A stretch of 64,000 nt of DNA, taken from NCBI RefSeq assembly GCF_021917145.1, contig NC_061061.1:13332908-13396907 (forward strand), given 5' to 3'. Made by a program: the position numbers and the translations under genes. The notes beneath the pieces are model-generated. The model searched no databases, had not been told where the DNA came from, and saw nothing but the letters and a program-made list of their open reading frames with translations. Within the stretch, counting starts at the first letter, position 1. Every line of letters begins with the position of its first letter. This stretch comes from Hypomesus transpacificus. Lineage: Eukaryota > Chordata > Actinopteri > Osmeriformes > Osmeridae. Of the stretch, positions 25,259 to 48,700 are shown piece by piece.

Positions 25259-25733
25259 ACACAACTGGCTGATATTGAGGTCATAGCAAACATGCCCCTA
25301 TCTATTTTTTTTACAAATATAGATACAGAGACTGCATTCAACAAAACTTTAAAACCGAGACATCACACCGACACAACACACACAATAACTTACATCGACA
25401 TTAGTAATACCAGGTTACCACAGATTCCACTGTAATATGCTGTTTACATTAAATAAAGTACAACACTGAATTGTAGGAAAATGAGGTTGAAAATTCTATA
25501 ATGTACTTTTGCAAAAAATATAAACACAACACTCAACACCCTTTATCAACAGGTGTTGATGTGTCTGTATGTATTCCCTGAAGGATGAACACAGGCCTGA
25601 GATCCTTAGATGTCCCCACACTCTGACAGACCCACACCATGAGTCATGTATCAAAATATGCATTCCCATCTGACAGATAGAGCAGTGTCTCTGTTGTCTC
25701 TGTATGGCTTTTCTACCCCTTCACCACCAGCAT

Positions 25734-27506
25734 TTACACAGACCCCCCCCCCCCCCATAGTGTTCTGGTCCATTGTGCCAGTAATGTCACAGCCAGGACC
25801 ACAGACAGAGACGATGTGAGTCTGTCCCCTGCCGCAGTGACAGGCAACAGATGCACCTTCTCAGGGTCGATAATCATTCCCCGGGCGTCCTCCAGGGCGG
25901 CGACAGAGGCCATGCTGGAGTTGAGGTCCCCTGTGGCCAGGAGGTCAAACAGGCAGGCCTGGTAGTAAACATCCTTGGCTGGAAGCAGGGCCGCACAGTG
26001 TGCTGGGCCGACTATGGAGGGTTTGGTGGAGGAAAGGGAGGAGGAGGACAAGGACAGGTAAGAGGCTAAAGTCTCCAGTCGCTGTGAAGCCGGGCATCCC
26101 CACACACAGAGTTGCAGGTCCTGCTCGGGCGTGAAGGCGTCGGCGATGGCGCGCGGCGTGCGTACGGAAAGACCCAGGGAGCGGCCGCTTTGACGCACCA
26201 CCAGGATGGTGGCGATGTGGGCGGCGGCTATCTCAGCATGGCGCCCGGGGCTCTGGGAGCGGACACTCAGGCTATGCTGGCCACGCCTCTCGCCACTGGT
26301 CACCGAGCCATCCACGAAGGCCGCTGGAACGTTGTCCAGCTCAGCCTGGTAGATCTGCTGCTCGATACACTGGCGCCAGTTCTTGAAGATGATGGTTATC
26401 TGTAGGGACCAGTAGGTATTTAAGATATGGGTGGTTCCATAGAGTACCTAACTTTTGGCTCCACCAGATCTTCAATGGTTTATGTAAGCCTCACTGATTT
26501 GACCAGATAATGTTCTGATAGTCTAGTAATGCTTATGAAAAGATCATGGACACAACTGAGTGACAACAGAGCGTGAGGACGACCCACCTTTGTCAGGGTT
26601 GACGCGTGGCCCCCTTCTGTCATGGGTGCACTGGTGGCCTGCACATAGAGGTATTCATTGTCTATTAACGGCCAGCTTCCTTGCACAGAACAGGTCTGGA
26701 ACTCATCTCGAAACGTTCTCACATGAGGGTCCCCAAACACCCCACAGTGGACATACTCTGGAGCCCGACCTTCACGCTGTAAAAAGCCCTTCTCGTAGAG
26801 ACAGGCATCTCCAGAGATGGGGGCTTGGGGCAGGGGCCTCGGCTGGGCGGTGGGCCCCTCTTTGGGGCAGCGATACTGTATGAGGAGGTCCTCGATGCCT
26901 TGCACAGCTGAGTGGTAGACCAAGTCTCCACGGCAGGCCCTTGCACTGCGCCGGGTGCATTGGTCGAAAGAGCGCAGGGCGCTGCAGTAATCTGCATTCC
27001 TGGCCCCCTCCCTGCTGCCCCCGCCCCCCGTAGCGGCCACAAACTCAGAGTTGCACCTGAGAATGCGGCAGGATGCCTGAACTGAGGGCAAAGGGAAGGC
27101 AGCATTACATCTTACTGTAATGCACCATGGAGTTACAATGTCTCACAACATTTCATCCACTAATGAAAATGATAAACTTGAACAGATATATTAACTGTAT
27201 CATCCCACAATCACATGAAGGTCAGCATCAGTAAGGACACAAATACATAACCCTAACCATACATTTTAAAAAAAGGAAAAAAAGTGCAAATCAACATACT
27301 ATGTATGTCTGATGTTAAAGCTAGCACCCACCTTATTTCATTTGAGAAAATGGATAACAGAAGGTATTTCCACCTACAATTAGTACAGCAAAACAAAAAC
27401 ATTAAAGACAAAAACTACCTTGAAGGCAGCCTAGGGAAGCCAGCAGTAATGCTACTGCAATTCGTCTCCATGACAGCCATGTGTAGTCCATCCAGAGGGT
27501 TCCCAT
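25734..27506 (-). CDS. hjv: Hemojuvelin-like repulsive guidance molecule (RGM family)
   Basis: GPI-anchored BMP co-receptor family; hemojuvelin raises hepcidin transcription in liver and muscle. Three coding exons: 27506-27419 (signal peptide, hydrophobic RIAVALLLASLGCLQG), 27081-26588 and 26399-25734, giving 415 residues. Visible: RGM N-terminal cysteines (SCRILRCNSEF, CTRRSARAC), RGD at residues 80-82, and the von Willebrand D-type segment with FGDPH at 145-149, the self-cleavage site of RGM proteins. Also present are ITIIFKNW, AAFVDGS, EQDLQLCVWGCP and a hydrophobic C-terminus fitting a GPI signal. EQDLQLCV, QATSAPM and ALEDAR favour hemojuvelin over RGMA or RGMB; fish Rgmd is the alternative. 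The RNRR furin site that I recall in human hemojuvelin is not seen here, and the sequon corresponding to N213 is missing. Noncoding 5' exons were not found. Confidence 0.82.
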
Positions 27507-30500
27507 CCACTCCCAGCCTCTCAAGGCTGCTTACCACACCCAGCACACAATCTGCCTACCACAAAATACTTTTAAATATCAGAGGATATCCTGAGAAAGC
27601 ACTGATCAGATCTGATTGGTAACATGTGAGTAGAATCAAATATGCCCTTGTCTTTCCATTCATGTCAGACCAAACATTACTATAGGTAAGGGGGGATAAA
27701 TTAGTTTCACAAGTGATCATAACAAACAAAACGTCACACTGTGTAACACATATTATTTGAGCCAGTACCTTAATTCCAAAGATGCTAACTGTGAGATGGT
27801 GAGGGGGGCCAGGGAATCTTTAGAGGACCCATTAACAGCGATTTTACATGGTCCACTTTCAGCTTGGCCAATAACAAGTGGATAACCTGTTTACAAACAT
27901 TCTATTAGTCAATAGAACAATTACAATAGTTTACTCCATAAACTAACTCTACTTGGTAAAGACTATTCTTGTTCATTTGATCTTTGTCATGTGTTTATCG
28001 TACAAAACCTATTTTAGTGTATTAACACATCATTGATAAATATGTAGAATTGCTTGTCCTCTGAGCTTCATGCTACATGTTTACTCAGAACTTAGAGTTC
28101 ATTGGCCTTGTATCTGTCATGGCAAAATGCAGTTCATTTTGTTATGGAATTCTGTAACAGGACAAATCCTCATCACAAAACAAGAAAATTACTTAGCTAG
28201 ACCACAAGTATTTCACAAAGTTCACAATCGTTTTGAGTTGCATTTACCTTGTTACCTTGTCAAGAAAAACTGCGCATTAAAGCCACATAGCCACAACAAA
28301 ACTCCAAATGTGGACTCTTCTCCCTTCTCTGTTTGCCCGTAGTTAACAGAAAGTAAACAAGGAGTGTATGAACTGAAACCTCAACATGTCTCTCTGTGAA
28401 GTCTAACTATTTCTCTATTTGGGTAGAAATGAACTGTTGTATTTCAGATATTGCCTGTGTGTCTGTCTGTTAGGGCTAAGTGCGCTGGTGGAGATAGTGT
28501 GTTTATGTGTGTGTGGGCTGAGGGAGGTAGTGTGTATGTGTGCGCTGGAGGGGTCAGTGTGTGTGTTGGGTGGGGTAGCAAGTGTGTTTGTGTGTGTGTT
28601 TTGAAGGGGGGAGGTAGTGTGCGTACAGTATGTGTGCATCCGAGAGGGGTAGTTACAGGAGTGGCAGGGGCAGAAATAGAGCTGTCTAAATATACTCCCT
28701 GCTGACCTCTATACACTGTGTCCCTTCCCTATGTAGAAATATCAGGGAAGAGGGAGAGGAAGAGCAGGAAGGAGGAAAAGCAGGGAATGTGGGGAAGGGG
28801 GAGGGAGGAGGAAGAGCAGGGGGTGAGGGGGAGAAGAGCAGGGTAGGCAGGGAGATAGGAAGAGCAGGGGGGTGGGTGGGGGGAGAGGAGCAGGTGTGCC
28901 AATGGCTGCTTGGACATTCACAGAATGGAAGAGAGAGAGCTAGGCAGGACATGAGGATTTACCATTTACACTTAAAATAAATCCTCATTTAGATTTGTTT
29001 TTCTTGTATAGGCCCTGGCCTTATTCTCGTTAGTTGTTGCTAGGCCCAGTTCTCATTTACGTTTTTCCTTTTTTTTAGGGCCGTCCAAGTATGAGGCTTT
29101 GTTTGTTCAGATGATAAATTAGCAACTGGGTGTTCATCAACACTGACAGTCATCTGCAAATTAAACACAAACCTGGTACTTTTTGAGGCAACAAAACCTT
29201 AACCCTCACCTGACCCTAACATGAACAACATGCCCCCCCATGCACATGCACACTATTCCTCTGCAAACACACACTACCCCCGCCCCCTCCACACACACAC
29301 ACATACACACACAACTTACACTACCCCTCCAAACACACATACCCTTCCTCCCCTTACACATACTACTCCGTACACCCCACACAGTACCTCCTACATATCC
29401 CGCTCCCCCCCCCACACACACACACACACACTTACCCCTACGTCCCCCTACAGACCCCACATTACCTCAACACGCCCACCCACACACACACTCAGACTAC
29501 ACTGCCAAAGATTGACACTGCTGACCCATTGCTGACTCATGACATCACCATGGAGATAAGGTGGGGAGTGGGGATACGTGGGTCAGGTATGTTTCTGTCA
29601 ACGCCTTGTATGATATCAATGAGGTTACATGTCAACACCAACACACAGAAGGATAGATTGTTTTCTGTCAATCCTCAAGTTCTGAAAAGGACATTCTTTT
29701 GGACAAAGTTACAGAACAAAGTGTGTGTCATTCTAAAGTGTGCTGTCTTTTCTCTTAGAATATACTTTGCGGTTTTCTTGTCAATCTACCCTATCTAATC
29801 TGCTGTTGCTCAGGGGTTATCAGCACAGAACAGATAGTTGTTTTGAAACTCTCAAATAATTCTGGCATTTTTTTTATCAGATTCTGTCATGTTGAACAGG
29901 TTATCATAAGGCTGCTATTTGACATTGGTTTCCCCAAAAAACTAGATGATATGAATCATTTATGGCTTAGGCCTGCATATGCTTTAGTGCAAGACTATTA
30001 AACGTTTTACGAGATTATTAAAACATTTTAACTTTCAAATGAACGATAAACCATTGCTTTCAACATAGATGGCCATTATTAATTATGGTTATTTTGAGGT
30101 GAACCAATGTTCTAAAATGTTTGAGAGAGAATTGAGAGGGAGAAGCACTATATCGACCATGCACAATCTACAGGAAAGTGAATTGTCGCCCAGACTCACC
30201 TTTGGAAGTTATGCAGAGACACGACACTCCCTCCACACCACACTGCTGTACCACCAGTCCTAGAGTACTCCCGACAACGACTCCCCGTCTAAGCAGTTCC
30301 TCTGGAGCCCCTTTTAGGCTACTTCCTATCTTGTTGTCTGTTCACAAACTAGTGCGATTTTTGTGTTGTTCCACGAGTGCTAAATAAATCACACGCAATG
30401 AACACCTGCTGTCCGCGCAACAACTGCCCGCTGTGCACACACACTTCCAACTAAGCATCGGGAGCTATTTAAAACTATTACAGCGGACATGGCAACCTGT

Positions 30501-31416
30501 TCTATTTGCAACCTACCTGTTGTTGCTGGAATAGTTTCGTATGGAATTATTATTTTTGGTAATCTGATGAACATCTAGATCTGCGTCCTATACCGGATAG
30601 GTCCCTACGTGGTTTGTTCTTCAATGAAAAGAAAATAGAACAAGCAGACATTTCTCATTTTCTATATTTGGAATATAGAATTATAGACATTCAGGTAGTG
30701 TCACTTGATTGCCAATCAATAAAAATGCAAAGTTAAAGTAATGGTTTTAAAATGTATCAGATGCCAATATCCTCAGTAAATTGAACATTTTTATGGAGAA
30801 TGCATTCATTGTGCCCCCCTCCCCGCGTTGACAGGACTGCAGTGCCAAAGTTTCCACAACAGGTGGAAGTGAAGTTTCAAGACACACCAATACCCTCATC
30901 GCGATGCTATTCAGAATTGCACCCATAAAAACTAGAATGCAAGTGTAACTACAGGCTACAAAAAATAACTGTATGTTAGCAATAAGTAAATAAAGAGTAA
31001 TCTAAATTATCGTGTGAAAACAGTTGCCACTGTACTTTGAATATCATGGGAGCTCGCGATATGATAGGAATGAGTACAATAACTCAGTTGTAAACTATGG
31101 GCAATAAAGGATTGCAGTTCAGAACAATTATAGGCTAAATTCAGGGGCGAGTAGGCTACTCCAACAATAATGTGAGGTGCAGTCTGGGTTAGGCGGACGT
31201 GTTTTCTCAACTGAAGAGAATGTCCGAAGTTATAGCCCTTAAGAGGGGCAACTCCATGCCTCAGTGAACATTGCCTAGTGGCCTTTGTTTGAATGTGTAG
31301 AGGCGGGGCCCGCAGCCCATGCCCTGGCTATGTTGAGCGCGAGGTCCATTGTGAGGGACACTAGGAAAAGGCAAGAAATCCTGTAACTATCTTGGACGTT
31401 AGATTTAGTTGGAAAA
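27507..31416. other. Upstream region of hjv: low complexity, no supported gene
   Basis: It contains a GT-rich tract (28450-28640), a GGA/GGGA-rich tract (28740-28895) and a CA-rich microsatellite region (29235-29500). The remainder is AT-rich and unremarkable. Open frames over the simple repeats are artefacts. 5' noncoding exons of hjv may lie here but cannot be picked by eye. Confidence 0.6.
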
Positions 31417-31548
31417 TGTATAGGAAATCTCCCCTGGACATACTAACAGCTTTAAGCATGAAAGCTGCAACTATTTTGGCAGTTGTAATAGGTTTATTGT
31501 CTAAGTGTGTATTATCTTCAAATAGAACGCTTCAAATAAAACACAAGG
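31417..31548 (+). CDS. Possible first exon of an unidentified secreted protein
   Basis: An ATG at 31417, with a second in-frame ATG at 31459, opens a frame whose second start gives MKAATILAVVIGLLSKCVLS, a good signal peptide. It runs to a consensus donor (AAG|GTAAGTG) at 31548/31549. The exon would end on a codon boundary. A possible second exon at about 32077-32134 (after ATCAACAG, ending CAGGCAG|GTATGG) stays open in phase but resembles nothing I know. It may be chance. Confidence 0.3.
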
Positions 31549-33534
31549 TAAGTGTTTTAAACGTTTTATATTTTATTCTGTGTTCTGAAAGTCACCGTCA
31601 TTTGGATGTCCTTCACATCTTCATGTATGTAACTTATGTGTCATTAGAAGAACACATATGACAGTGTTTGTTTTTACTGTAACTTAAATTACTTGTTCCA
31701 TCACGTATGAATGTAATCTACTTTTCCTCAAAGTAAAACGTAACCTATTAGTTTTGTTACACAGATTCCCTAAATTGCTTGGAGACCTGTTGCTGTGGTT
31801 ACTGTATGAGCATGTTGTTAGATTATTCATTGGATCTGGATGTGTTTGTGTGTGCGTTTGTGTGTGCGTGTGAAAGAGAGAGAGCTTGCGTGCAGCAGGG
31901 TGTGTGTGTGTGCGTGTGTTTGTGTGTGAGGGCTGGCTGGCCTTAGAATGGATGCGGACGTATTAAACTGGTCGAAGAATATGACAACAGATTATATATG
32001 ATGATATTTTATTGTATTAAGTAATTGAGTCTCTGGTATGTCCCAGAGAGGGAACCATGGAATATCAACAGAAGCAGAAATATTTGGGAGGATACAGAAC
32101 TTTCCTGGACCTCTCCCATGGCCAGGCAGGTATGGGATGGGGTGCACTGTTGTACGATGCCCTCCCAATATTGCACTCGTCCCGGCCTCCCAGACCTTGG
32201 GGACTCCACCACCTGGGTCTTCCTGTTAGCTGTGGATGGAGTAGGCTACAGTGAGTATAAAAGTATAAAAACAGGGAAATAAATTGCTCTTGAGTTTAAC
32301 TTTAATATTAGTATTAGTACACCGTGTAGTAGTAGTATTAAAAACTGGGGCAAACCGAAGGACGTGCTCTAAAAGTAACATTATAGTTCCATACAGTTTC
32401 ATAATCCATACCGTTGAAATGCAGTACTTTACCAAGCTCTTACGCAGAAGAACAGAATTCCTTCGACTGAGAACTAAATAGGAGTATACAAATGGACTCA
32501 TGTCATTGGACACCAAGGGAATTCATTCAGTAGGGTTAGAACCCCTCTGGTCCTGCACTGTCCCCTCTAGACCACTGGCTGGCTGCCACCGGAGAGTACA
32601 ATGCCAATTCCACCAAAGCTGGGTTCCAATATGATCACTCCCTCCTTTCCCTCTGGTCCTGGTAAAAGTAACCAACACGTTGTAATAGGGGACTGCACAA
32701 CAACACTTCTCATACAAGACAACTGCATGGGTGCATTGGCACATTATTAGTAGCATCTGTTCTCTCTGAGGAAACATAAGTGTAGCAGCAAGGAAGCACG
32801 TTTTCAGTTTGGAATCCAGCCAGTGTTGTCCATGATGTGCAATGTGCTATGAGATCAGGGGTCAATAACTGCACATCTATTCACCAACACAAGCTGTGAC
32901 CTCTTTGCTTCATTGAGGGGATCCAAATACATTGTTTCTGCTCTCAGCAGGGAAGTTGGACTTCAAATATGTCACCGTATATTTCATGCCTCATTGGTGT
33001 ACTTTGCTGCCGTCTGCACGTTTAAATGTGAGCTTGGGAGACTTATAGAAAACAGAATAGTTTTATTATGCAGGCCTCTAACAATATTGATTAACTAGCA
33101 CTGGAATACACTAAATACATTTACATTCTTTAGCATAAACAGGTGCATTGATCTTCCTGTGTGACAGTGTTGTCAAATCATTTTTGGATACAATTAGGTT
33201 TAGGGTTCGAATCCAAGGCTCTTTTAAATGTAATGTGAGATCAAAGTGGGCCATCCCATAGAAAATAAGCATGTAAACAAAGCCATTTTGCACAAATACA
33301 AACACATTTCTGTCTTGCCAGACAGTATAGTAATGCATGTTGGGGTGTTCACTGGTTCATGCAATGGCCGAGGCATAAATAAAGTTTTTAGATTTACCTT
33401 CTTTGTTTTGGTCGTTTTTGAGGAAAGATTGAAGAAATATTAGAGCTTGCTTTATAATACAAATACAACAAATTGTTTTAAATAAGGACATATTTTCCAT
33501 TGAGTAAAAAAAACAACTTATTTTATGACAAATC
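31549..33534. other. Interval upstream of the thbs3 3' end
   Basis: GT-rich microsatellite at 31843-31930. Otherwise AT-rich sequence with short frames on both strands and no recognisable protein. Confidence 0.5.
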
Positions 33535-33540
33535 TTTATT
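33535..33540 (-). terminator. Candidate thbs3 poly(A) signal
   Basis: AATAAA on the minus strand, about 670 bases downstream of the thbs3 stop codon and just before an AT-rich stretch. It is the first good signal after the stop that I noticed. Confidence 0.5.
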
Positions 33541-34208
33541 GGGTTGAAACTATTACATACTATATTCCAATAGCAAATACCAAAACAGTTTATAACCACA
33601 GGTAAGAATGTACAGTATTTACTGACTTACATACAGCTTTTGGCACTGAAGTTATGATATAAACAAAATACCAGTCCAAAAGGAGCCTTTTTCAGCTTGT
33701 GTCATCAGGATATATAGCAGGATCTACTCATTCATATTCTAGTTCTGACCTGCAACAACTTTTCTGTAACAGTCAAACTCAATAGTTAATTGTTGTCATT
33801 CGTTGTCATTTGTGTCAACCTTCATTTATTCATGAATGTATAGCCATATGACTACTTTGACTAATTTGTACTGGGAACATATAATTCAGATGTTCAAGTC
33901 TCCTAATGGTCCTTCTTTAACACTGACATGAGCTTAGCACATGAACTGTGGCATGCATTTGTCCAAAGTTTTTGGACAAAAACAGTACCACTCATCAGTG
34001 GCCCAGCATCAATACCTTCAATCATATATTGTAGTTCAACAGGTATTTCGTCTGTGGACTTTGTGACGTCATGTATTTTATAGTTTGTTGTTCCAAATCT
34101 AAACTGTTACTGTGACTCCAGTTCAAATGTGAATGCAGACCCACACACACACAGTGTGGGCACATATGAAGACAGTGCTGGGCAGTTTCTCAAATATCCA
34201 CACAGTCC

Positions 34209-43301
<9,093 letters not shown>

Positions 43302-45789
43302 GTCCCAAGATAGGCTGCGTGCAGGTTTTACAGGGTTAACAACAGTATTGTATATGGCCAACCACTGATAATCCACCTTGTTGATGAGGATGATGATTGA
43401 TCAAACTTTATTCCAATAAAGTACAGAAAAAGTGGTCGAGATGAACTAACCGCCTGTTACAAATGAGCCGATACAAAGTCGACTGGTTTATGGGGGGCGC
43501 GCTTCTGCCTCGTATCTCGTTTGCGCCGCGTCGATGTGACAGTGAACGCGCGAGTTGGTCCGCCTGCTTGTGACCTGCTGCAGACCTGCGAGTAGCATAG
43601 TCCCTGAGCGATAGCCTACTAAATAGCAAACATTTACACTTACATATATATAAAATAGATTATGTAAGACTTTCGTACTTGTGAACAACTTTAATCAATT
43701 TGAGGACTTCAGACTCAAAGGGGGTCGTCTTAAGGACACTTTTGTTCGCTTGATTATGTTGCAGTCTATGACAAAACAACACAATTCAGCTTAAAAGGTC
43801 ATTAGTGGGAAAGCCAGATAGGCCTATAACGCACTCTTAATTAATTTGATTGCGTCGCAGGGGAACACAAAACGGACATTTCCCTAACTTTAGGCTTCAG
43901 CCCTCCCTCCCCTTGTTCCTTTCTCCAACTGGAAACTGTTTGTTTCTGATTACCCACCAGTTGCCGTGGCAACTTGCGTTTAACAGCAGGTGATGGAGGA
44001 AATATTTTTTATTAGACTAGGAGAATTGAAATGTGGGCTAAGTCTGTGAGCCACATTTCACAATGAACAACGCCACCTTATTGAACATCCACGCGTATAA
44101 ATGTTCGGTTTTGTTTCCAATGTTTCATATTTTCCTGATTGGGAAATGTAAGCAAACGTCAAACAATGGAATTCTTAAGCTAGCCTTTACAAATTTTCCG
44201 CTGTTCAAGATTCAACTAGATCCAACTATTAAGCACTTTTGAGGCGTGTTGTCTTGATCCATGGAAAAAGAGGGCTACACTACAAGCATATTTTCCCACT
44301 CCGGGAATTCTTTCCCAGATACTTTTTCAGGGTCATTAAACTTGGCCCCAGGAGATTTCATTGAAACCAAAGGAGTTACTTTGACTTGTGGTGCCGACGT
44401 TTTTGGTGATTTCTCAAAGCGTGTGAGAGGGGGCAGAATATTTTCCACACACACACACACACACCAAAACCTGAGTGAACAGGAGCCAAAGTGAGATTCC
44501 TTGTAGGTGGCGTCATGTGCAGCTGTCTCCGGGGTCTTGGTCATAGGAACGAAACGAGGTATCAGGGAAGGGCGGGTTTCACAAGGAGGGGGAAGGCTGG
44601 GTGCCAGGCAATGTGACTATATCTAACCCTAACCTTATCAAGATATGCCATTATATACACATCCACACGAGCGAATGCAAAATAAGAAACCCAACGATTA
44701 GATGTAACTCATTTATTCAAAGAAAACATCTTAAATGTAAAATGCAAGTTTTGGTATTAAATCATTTTTCATAAGAAAAACAATCCCTTAAAAATACACG
44801 CCATGACATAGCCTACTTCAGCATTTTGGCAGCCACAACTTCTGTACACGGGGGAGCAACAAAAAAAACGTTGTTGGGAGATTTATGCTTGACGTAGGGT
44901 AGCATCAGATGTGGCCAAAATGTAAGCTTTTTTCATTCTATAACAGAACGCAAAGACAATCACATATTTGCTATGTAAATTATAGGTTTCACGGTAATTT
45001 GCTACCGTATGTCTGCCTAGAAGCACGGAACCATTCACAGAAGGCAAAGATGTAGGAACATTAAAGTAATAACAAGCTCTTCTCCTTTTCCAAGTTTATG
45101 GAACGAAGACTGACGTGTTGTAATGATGGGAATATGGCCAGTTTTCAAGAGACACGTAGGCCTGGTGCTTTTAGGACAATCTTATTCCGCTGGAAATAAT
45201 GTTAATTTCAAGGCTAAATCAGCTATGCCATGGTGGATAGACCCCCCATCTCCCTCCTTATATCTCTTTTATTTTTAGGTTCTATCTTGTACTTAACGAA
45301 ACAATCAATGCAAAACAGTGGTAATTTTGGCAAGTTCCCATTATATGAAGGCTCAAGGCTTTACGAAAACAACAACAATCAGATGTTCTCATTTACATAC
45401 CTATTCTCTCTGATATAGACATCCATATAAAACAGCATGTAAACAAAGTTATTTAAAGAAGATAAAATTACATTTAAAGTGATGCAAAACGTATAGCAAG
45501 CACCGGAACAAATGTTATACCCCGTATGTTTCAGAAATTATAATTCTGTTTTAAATTGTTAAGAAATTGCATTTAAACACCAGTGCGAAAGTATATTGCA
45601 TGCTGGACCCCAGGTGCACATTTAATCATATTTTGAGTTATATTCTTTAGTTATCCACACCTTTCTTCTCTGGAAAGATGAGAACTGCCATCATAGTAGG
45701 CCTACTTCAAAACAGATTCCTTGCCCAGGAATGAATGGGAGCCATCGGGCAGGTGACCGGTCTGGAAGTAGACCTCTCTCTACATCTCA
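43302..45789. other. thbs3 upstream region and mtx1 3' region
   Basis: The thbs3 promoter must lie here; bases 43490-43620 are locally CpG-rich (GCGCGC, CGCCGCG, CGCGCG). A minus-strand AATAAA at 44717-44712 is a candidate mtx1 poly(A) signal. A short (CA)n lies at 44448-44463. A 77-codon plus-strand frame at 44261-44494 has no recognisable homology and its 3' end runs over the CA repeat. Confidence 0.5.
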
Positions 45790-48700
45790 TCAGCCCTCCT
45801 CTTCATCTCCTTCAAGGGGGGACAGTGAGCGGAGGGTCGTGAAGCCATCCAGAGGCTCCTGCTGGACATGTTGGATGGAGACAATCCCTGATAGGAGTGC
45901 ATAGCTCAGCATTGCACCCAGAGCCACTAGGACAGAAAGCAACTGCTTGCGCTTCTTGTTGGGCACGTGGTCAACTTCGCCCCCTTCAGGTTGGGAGGAC
46001 ACCTTGCGACTGAAGCCCTCTAGACAGAAGAACAACAACAAAAGTATGAAACATTAAGCACTAGAAACTATACAGGAAAGATACATACATTAAGTTTATT
46101 TAAAACATAGTTTTTAAATAAACTTATTAAAGGGTACTCACCCCGCCCTTCGCCTGGGAAGTAAAGAAGCAGGATGTTGGAGCAGAAGTGGGTCAGATTG
46201 TCGAGTGATTGGAGGTGCTGCTGGAGCCTTGCTTTGGGCAGTTTCATCTTCAAGAGAGGTGCCAGGTGACCAAACACAAACGCATCCAGAGATGAAGGCC
46301 TAGTAGGAACAACACAATGGCATTAGCCAGAAAGACAATTCATACAGTGGGAAAGGTGCAATTAAAAACAAAAATGAAGGAATTATTCATTCTGCAATGG
46401 GAAGACAATAGTATACAAAATATTGAATAGATTTAGGTATTATTTTTCATACATTTCTTACACATTTTAGGGTACAAAAATAAGAAATTGTTCTACTTGA
46501 ACCTACGAGTCGCCAAAGAAGAACTTGTTAGATCCCAGACGCTGAGAGAGAAGATTCAAACACTCCAGAGCCTCACGGTACAGCTGTAAAGTGAGACCAA
46601 ACAGGTGTCAACATTTTACAAATGTTTTAGTTAAAAAGGCACTAAATCGTTAACTAAGCTGCTACTCAGGGGTTACTTGTACCCACACACAGGATCAATT
46701 GCCCCACCCAGTTAAATTCTTAATCAACAGGACAAACACAAAACATTTCCATGCACCTCACCTCCTTTTCTGTCTCCTCACTCGCCTCCAGTTCCTTTTC
46801 TCCCCTGATGAGACGTAGTCTCTCCAGCTGCTGCCGCTGCATTCGACCAGGCAGGAAGAAGTTCAGGGGGAAGGGCATGTGATCAGCGTGCCAGCGACGA
46901 GTAACCTCCGCATAATTCTTGGGATCAATCCACAGAAAGTAGATCTAGACCAGGCAACAATTGGAGAGAATATGAATAGACAACATGAAAGGAAGAAAAA
47001 AAAAGACCTAAACTACTTCACTTTCCTAAACATGACAGATATTCTTACCAGAGCAGGCATAAGTTTCTCTTCCAGGAGAGAGATGAAGGCCAGGGTGTCT
47101 GCATCCTCCCTGGCCGACAAGTCATAGTCTGCATTGTATTTCTGAAAGAAGAGCATCCATCATAACACTGCACACCTGCCTCTATTACAACCTAGAGAAC
47201 CTCTAGTACTAACTCAACAGTTAACCAGTCTTGCGACTGCTGAAGGTTAGGGCATTCTACAAGCCCTAACCCTAGGCCTGACATGAATGATTTCCAGAAG
47301 TCCAGCTGTTGTCTGCTCTGAGTAAATCACAACATTTGTGATTTGTGACCAATTGTGAATTTCTGACAAGCACAGTGCAGCAGTCCTGCCTCCCCCTCCA
47401 TTACACTGATAGTTTGATGCTTTTTAATGTTTGTTTGTTTTTTGGCATCAAAGTCAGTTAGTAAACTTTTGTGTCAAATCTGTTTCCTTTGCATGTCTCT
47501 CTGCATAAAGGGGCTTAAGTCTGTCAATGGACCAAGACTCAATGGTTGTTTATTTCTTAACAGGCTCTTTCCCTTATCTTAAGATCCCTTTTAAAAAGTC
47601 AACAATGGTTTGACTGACTTTGGGGCCACCTTCAAAACTGTGTACACTTAAAGGGGCAATTGACTGGGTTTTTGGGGTATTTCACACTGTTCCTTAAGGT
47701 CTCCGAATAGGGTATGTAACATTGGTTGGGTTGAAAATGGCCCGGGTGCTGTTCTATGCCCTCTGACAGATCCTCTGAAATGTTCCCGGGAAAAAACACT
47801 AGCTTTTCTCCTTTTATGGTATGCTCATTTATATTTAGATCAGCTGCGCGCTGATTGGTTGGTTATCAACGAGTGAAGCTGGGAGCAAAACCGCAACACG
47901 GCCAACAGCAGCACTCGCTGAAACACCGAAGTTGGAGACTTGAAATAAAAACGCGCAAATAAATCTATTGTGTCTACACAACACTGTTTTCAACAGATTG
48001 ACTATATATCATTTGAAATGATAACATTACTCGTTTCCACTTCTGTTGTTGAAGCAAACTGGATTGACTTAGGTGGGTAGAACGTTAGGCTACAGCTTAG
48101 CAACCAAACCATATCGTGATTCTACTCGGCTTCAGTTAGCTAGCTAGGCTAGCTCTAGATATCTTGCTGTAAAATAACATGACAAAGATCTGGACAAACA
48201 TGCATCGTGAATTGTAGATTTTCATTACACAGGTTATTTATTTGAATGAAACACAGTCAGGAACATGAATCAACGTTAGCCCCATTGCCAATAAACTAGG
48301 CTAAATTATCACACATTCTACCTATGCTCTTGCGTTAACTAGCAAGCTAAACTTGTTTACATGCCTACAGTCTAGGTGTTACTAGTAACAGTTACTAGCA
48401 ATGCTAACGTATCCTGTATCTAGAACCTGCCTTTCTCCAGTTCTTTCAAATAGATTATCTAGACAGGCGTTAGCAATAAGTCAGACTGCAGTTCGTTTTC
48501 TGGCTATTTTTCGGAAGCTTCCCTTCTAATGCCGACTACAGCTAGTCTAGCTAGAGTCATTTGATGTGTGTAGAAACGTATTTAGCATTCTACCTGGTAT
48601 GCTATATACAGGAAACGTTAGCATTGCTAATAACTGTTAGCACAACATCATACTGTCCTTATAGCTTGCGGTTGCAATGAGCATACGGTTGGAACAGCAC

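Noticed and set aside
28415-29535. Thr/His-rich and Val/Cys-rich frames on both strands
   Set aside because: They come from GT/CA microsatellite sequence upstream of hjv.
32009-32282. Overlapping frames of 63-85 codons in several phases
   Set aside because: No homology, and openness in several frames at once suggests chance; kept only as a weak partner for the exon at 31417-31548.
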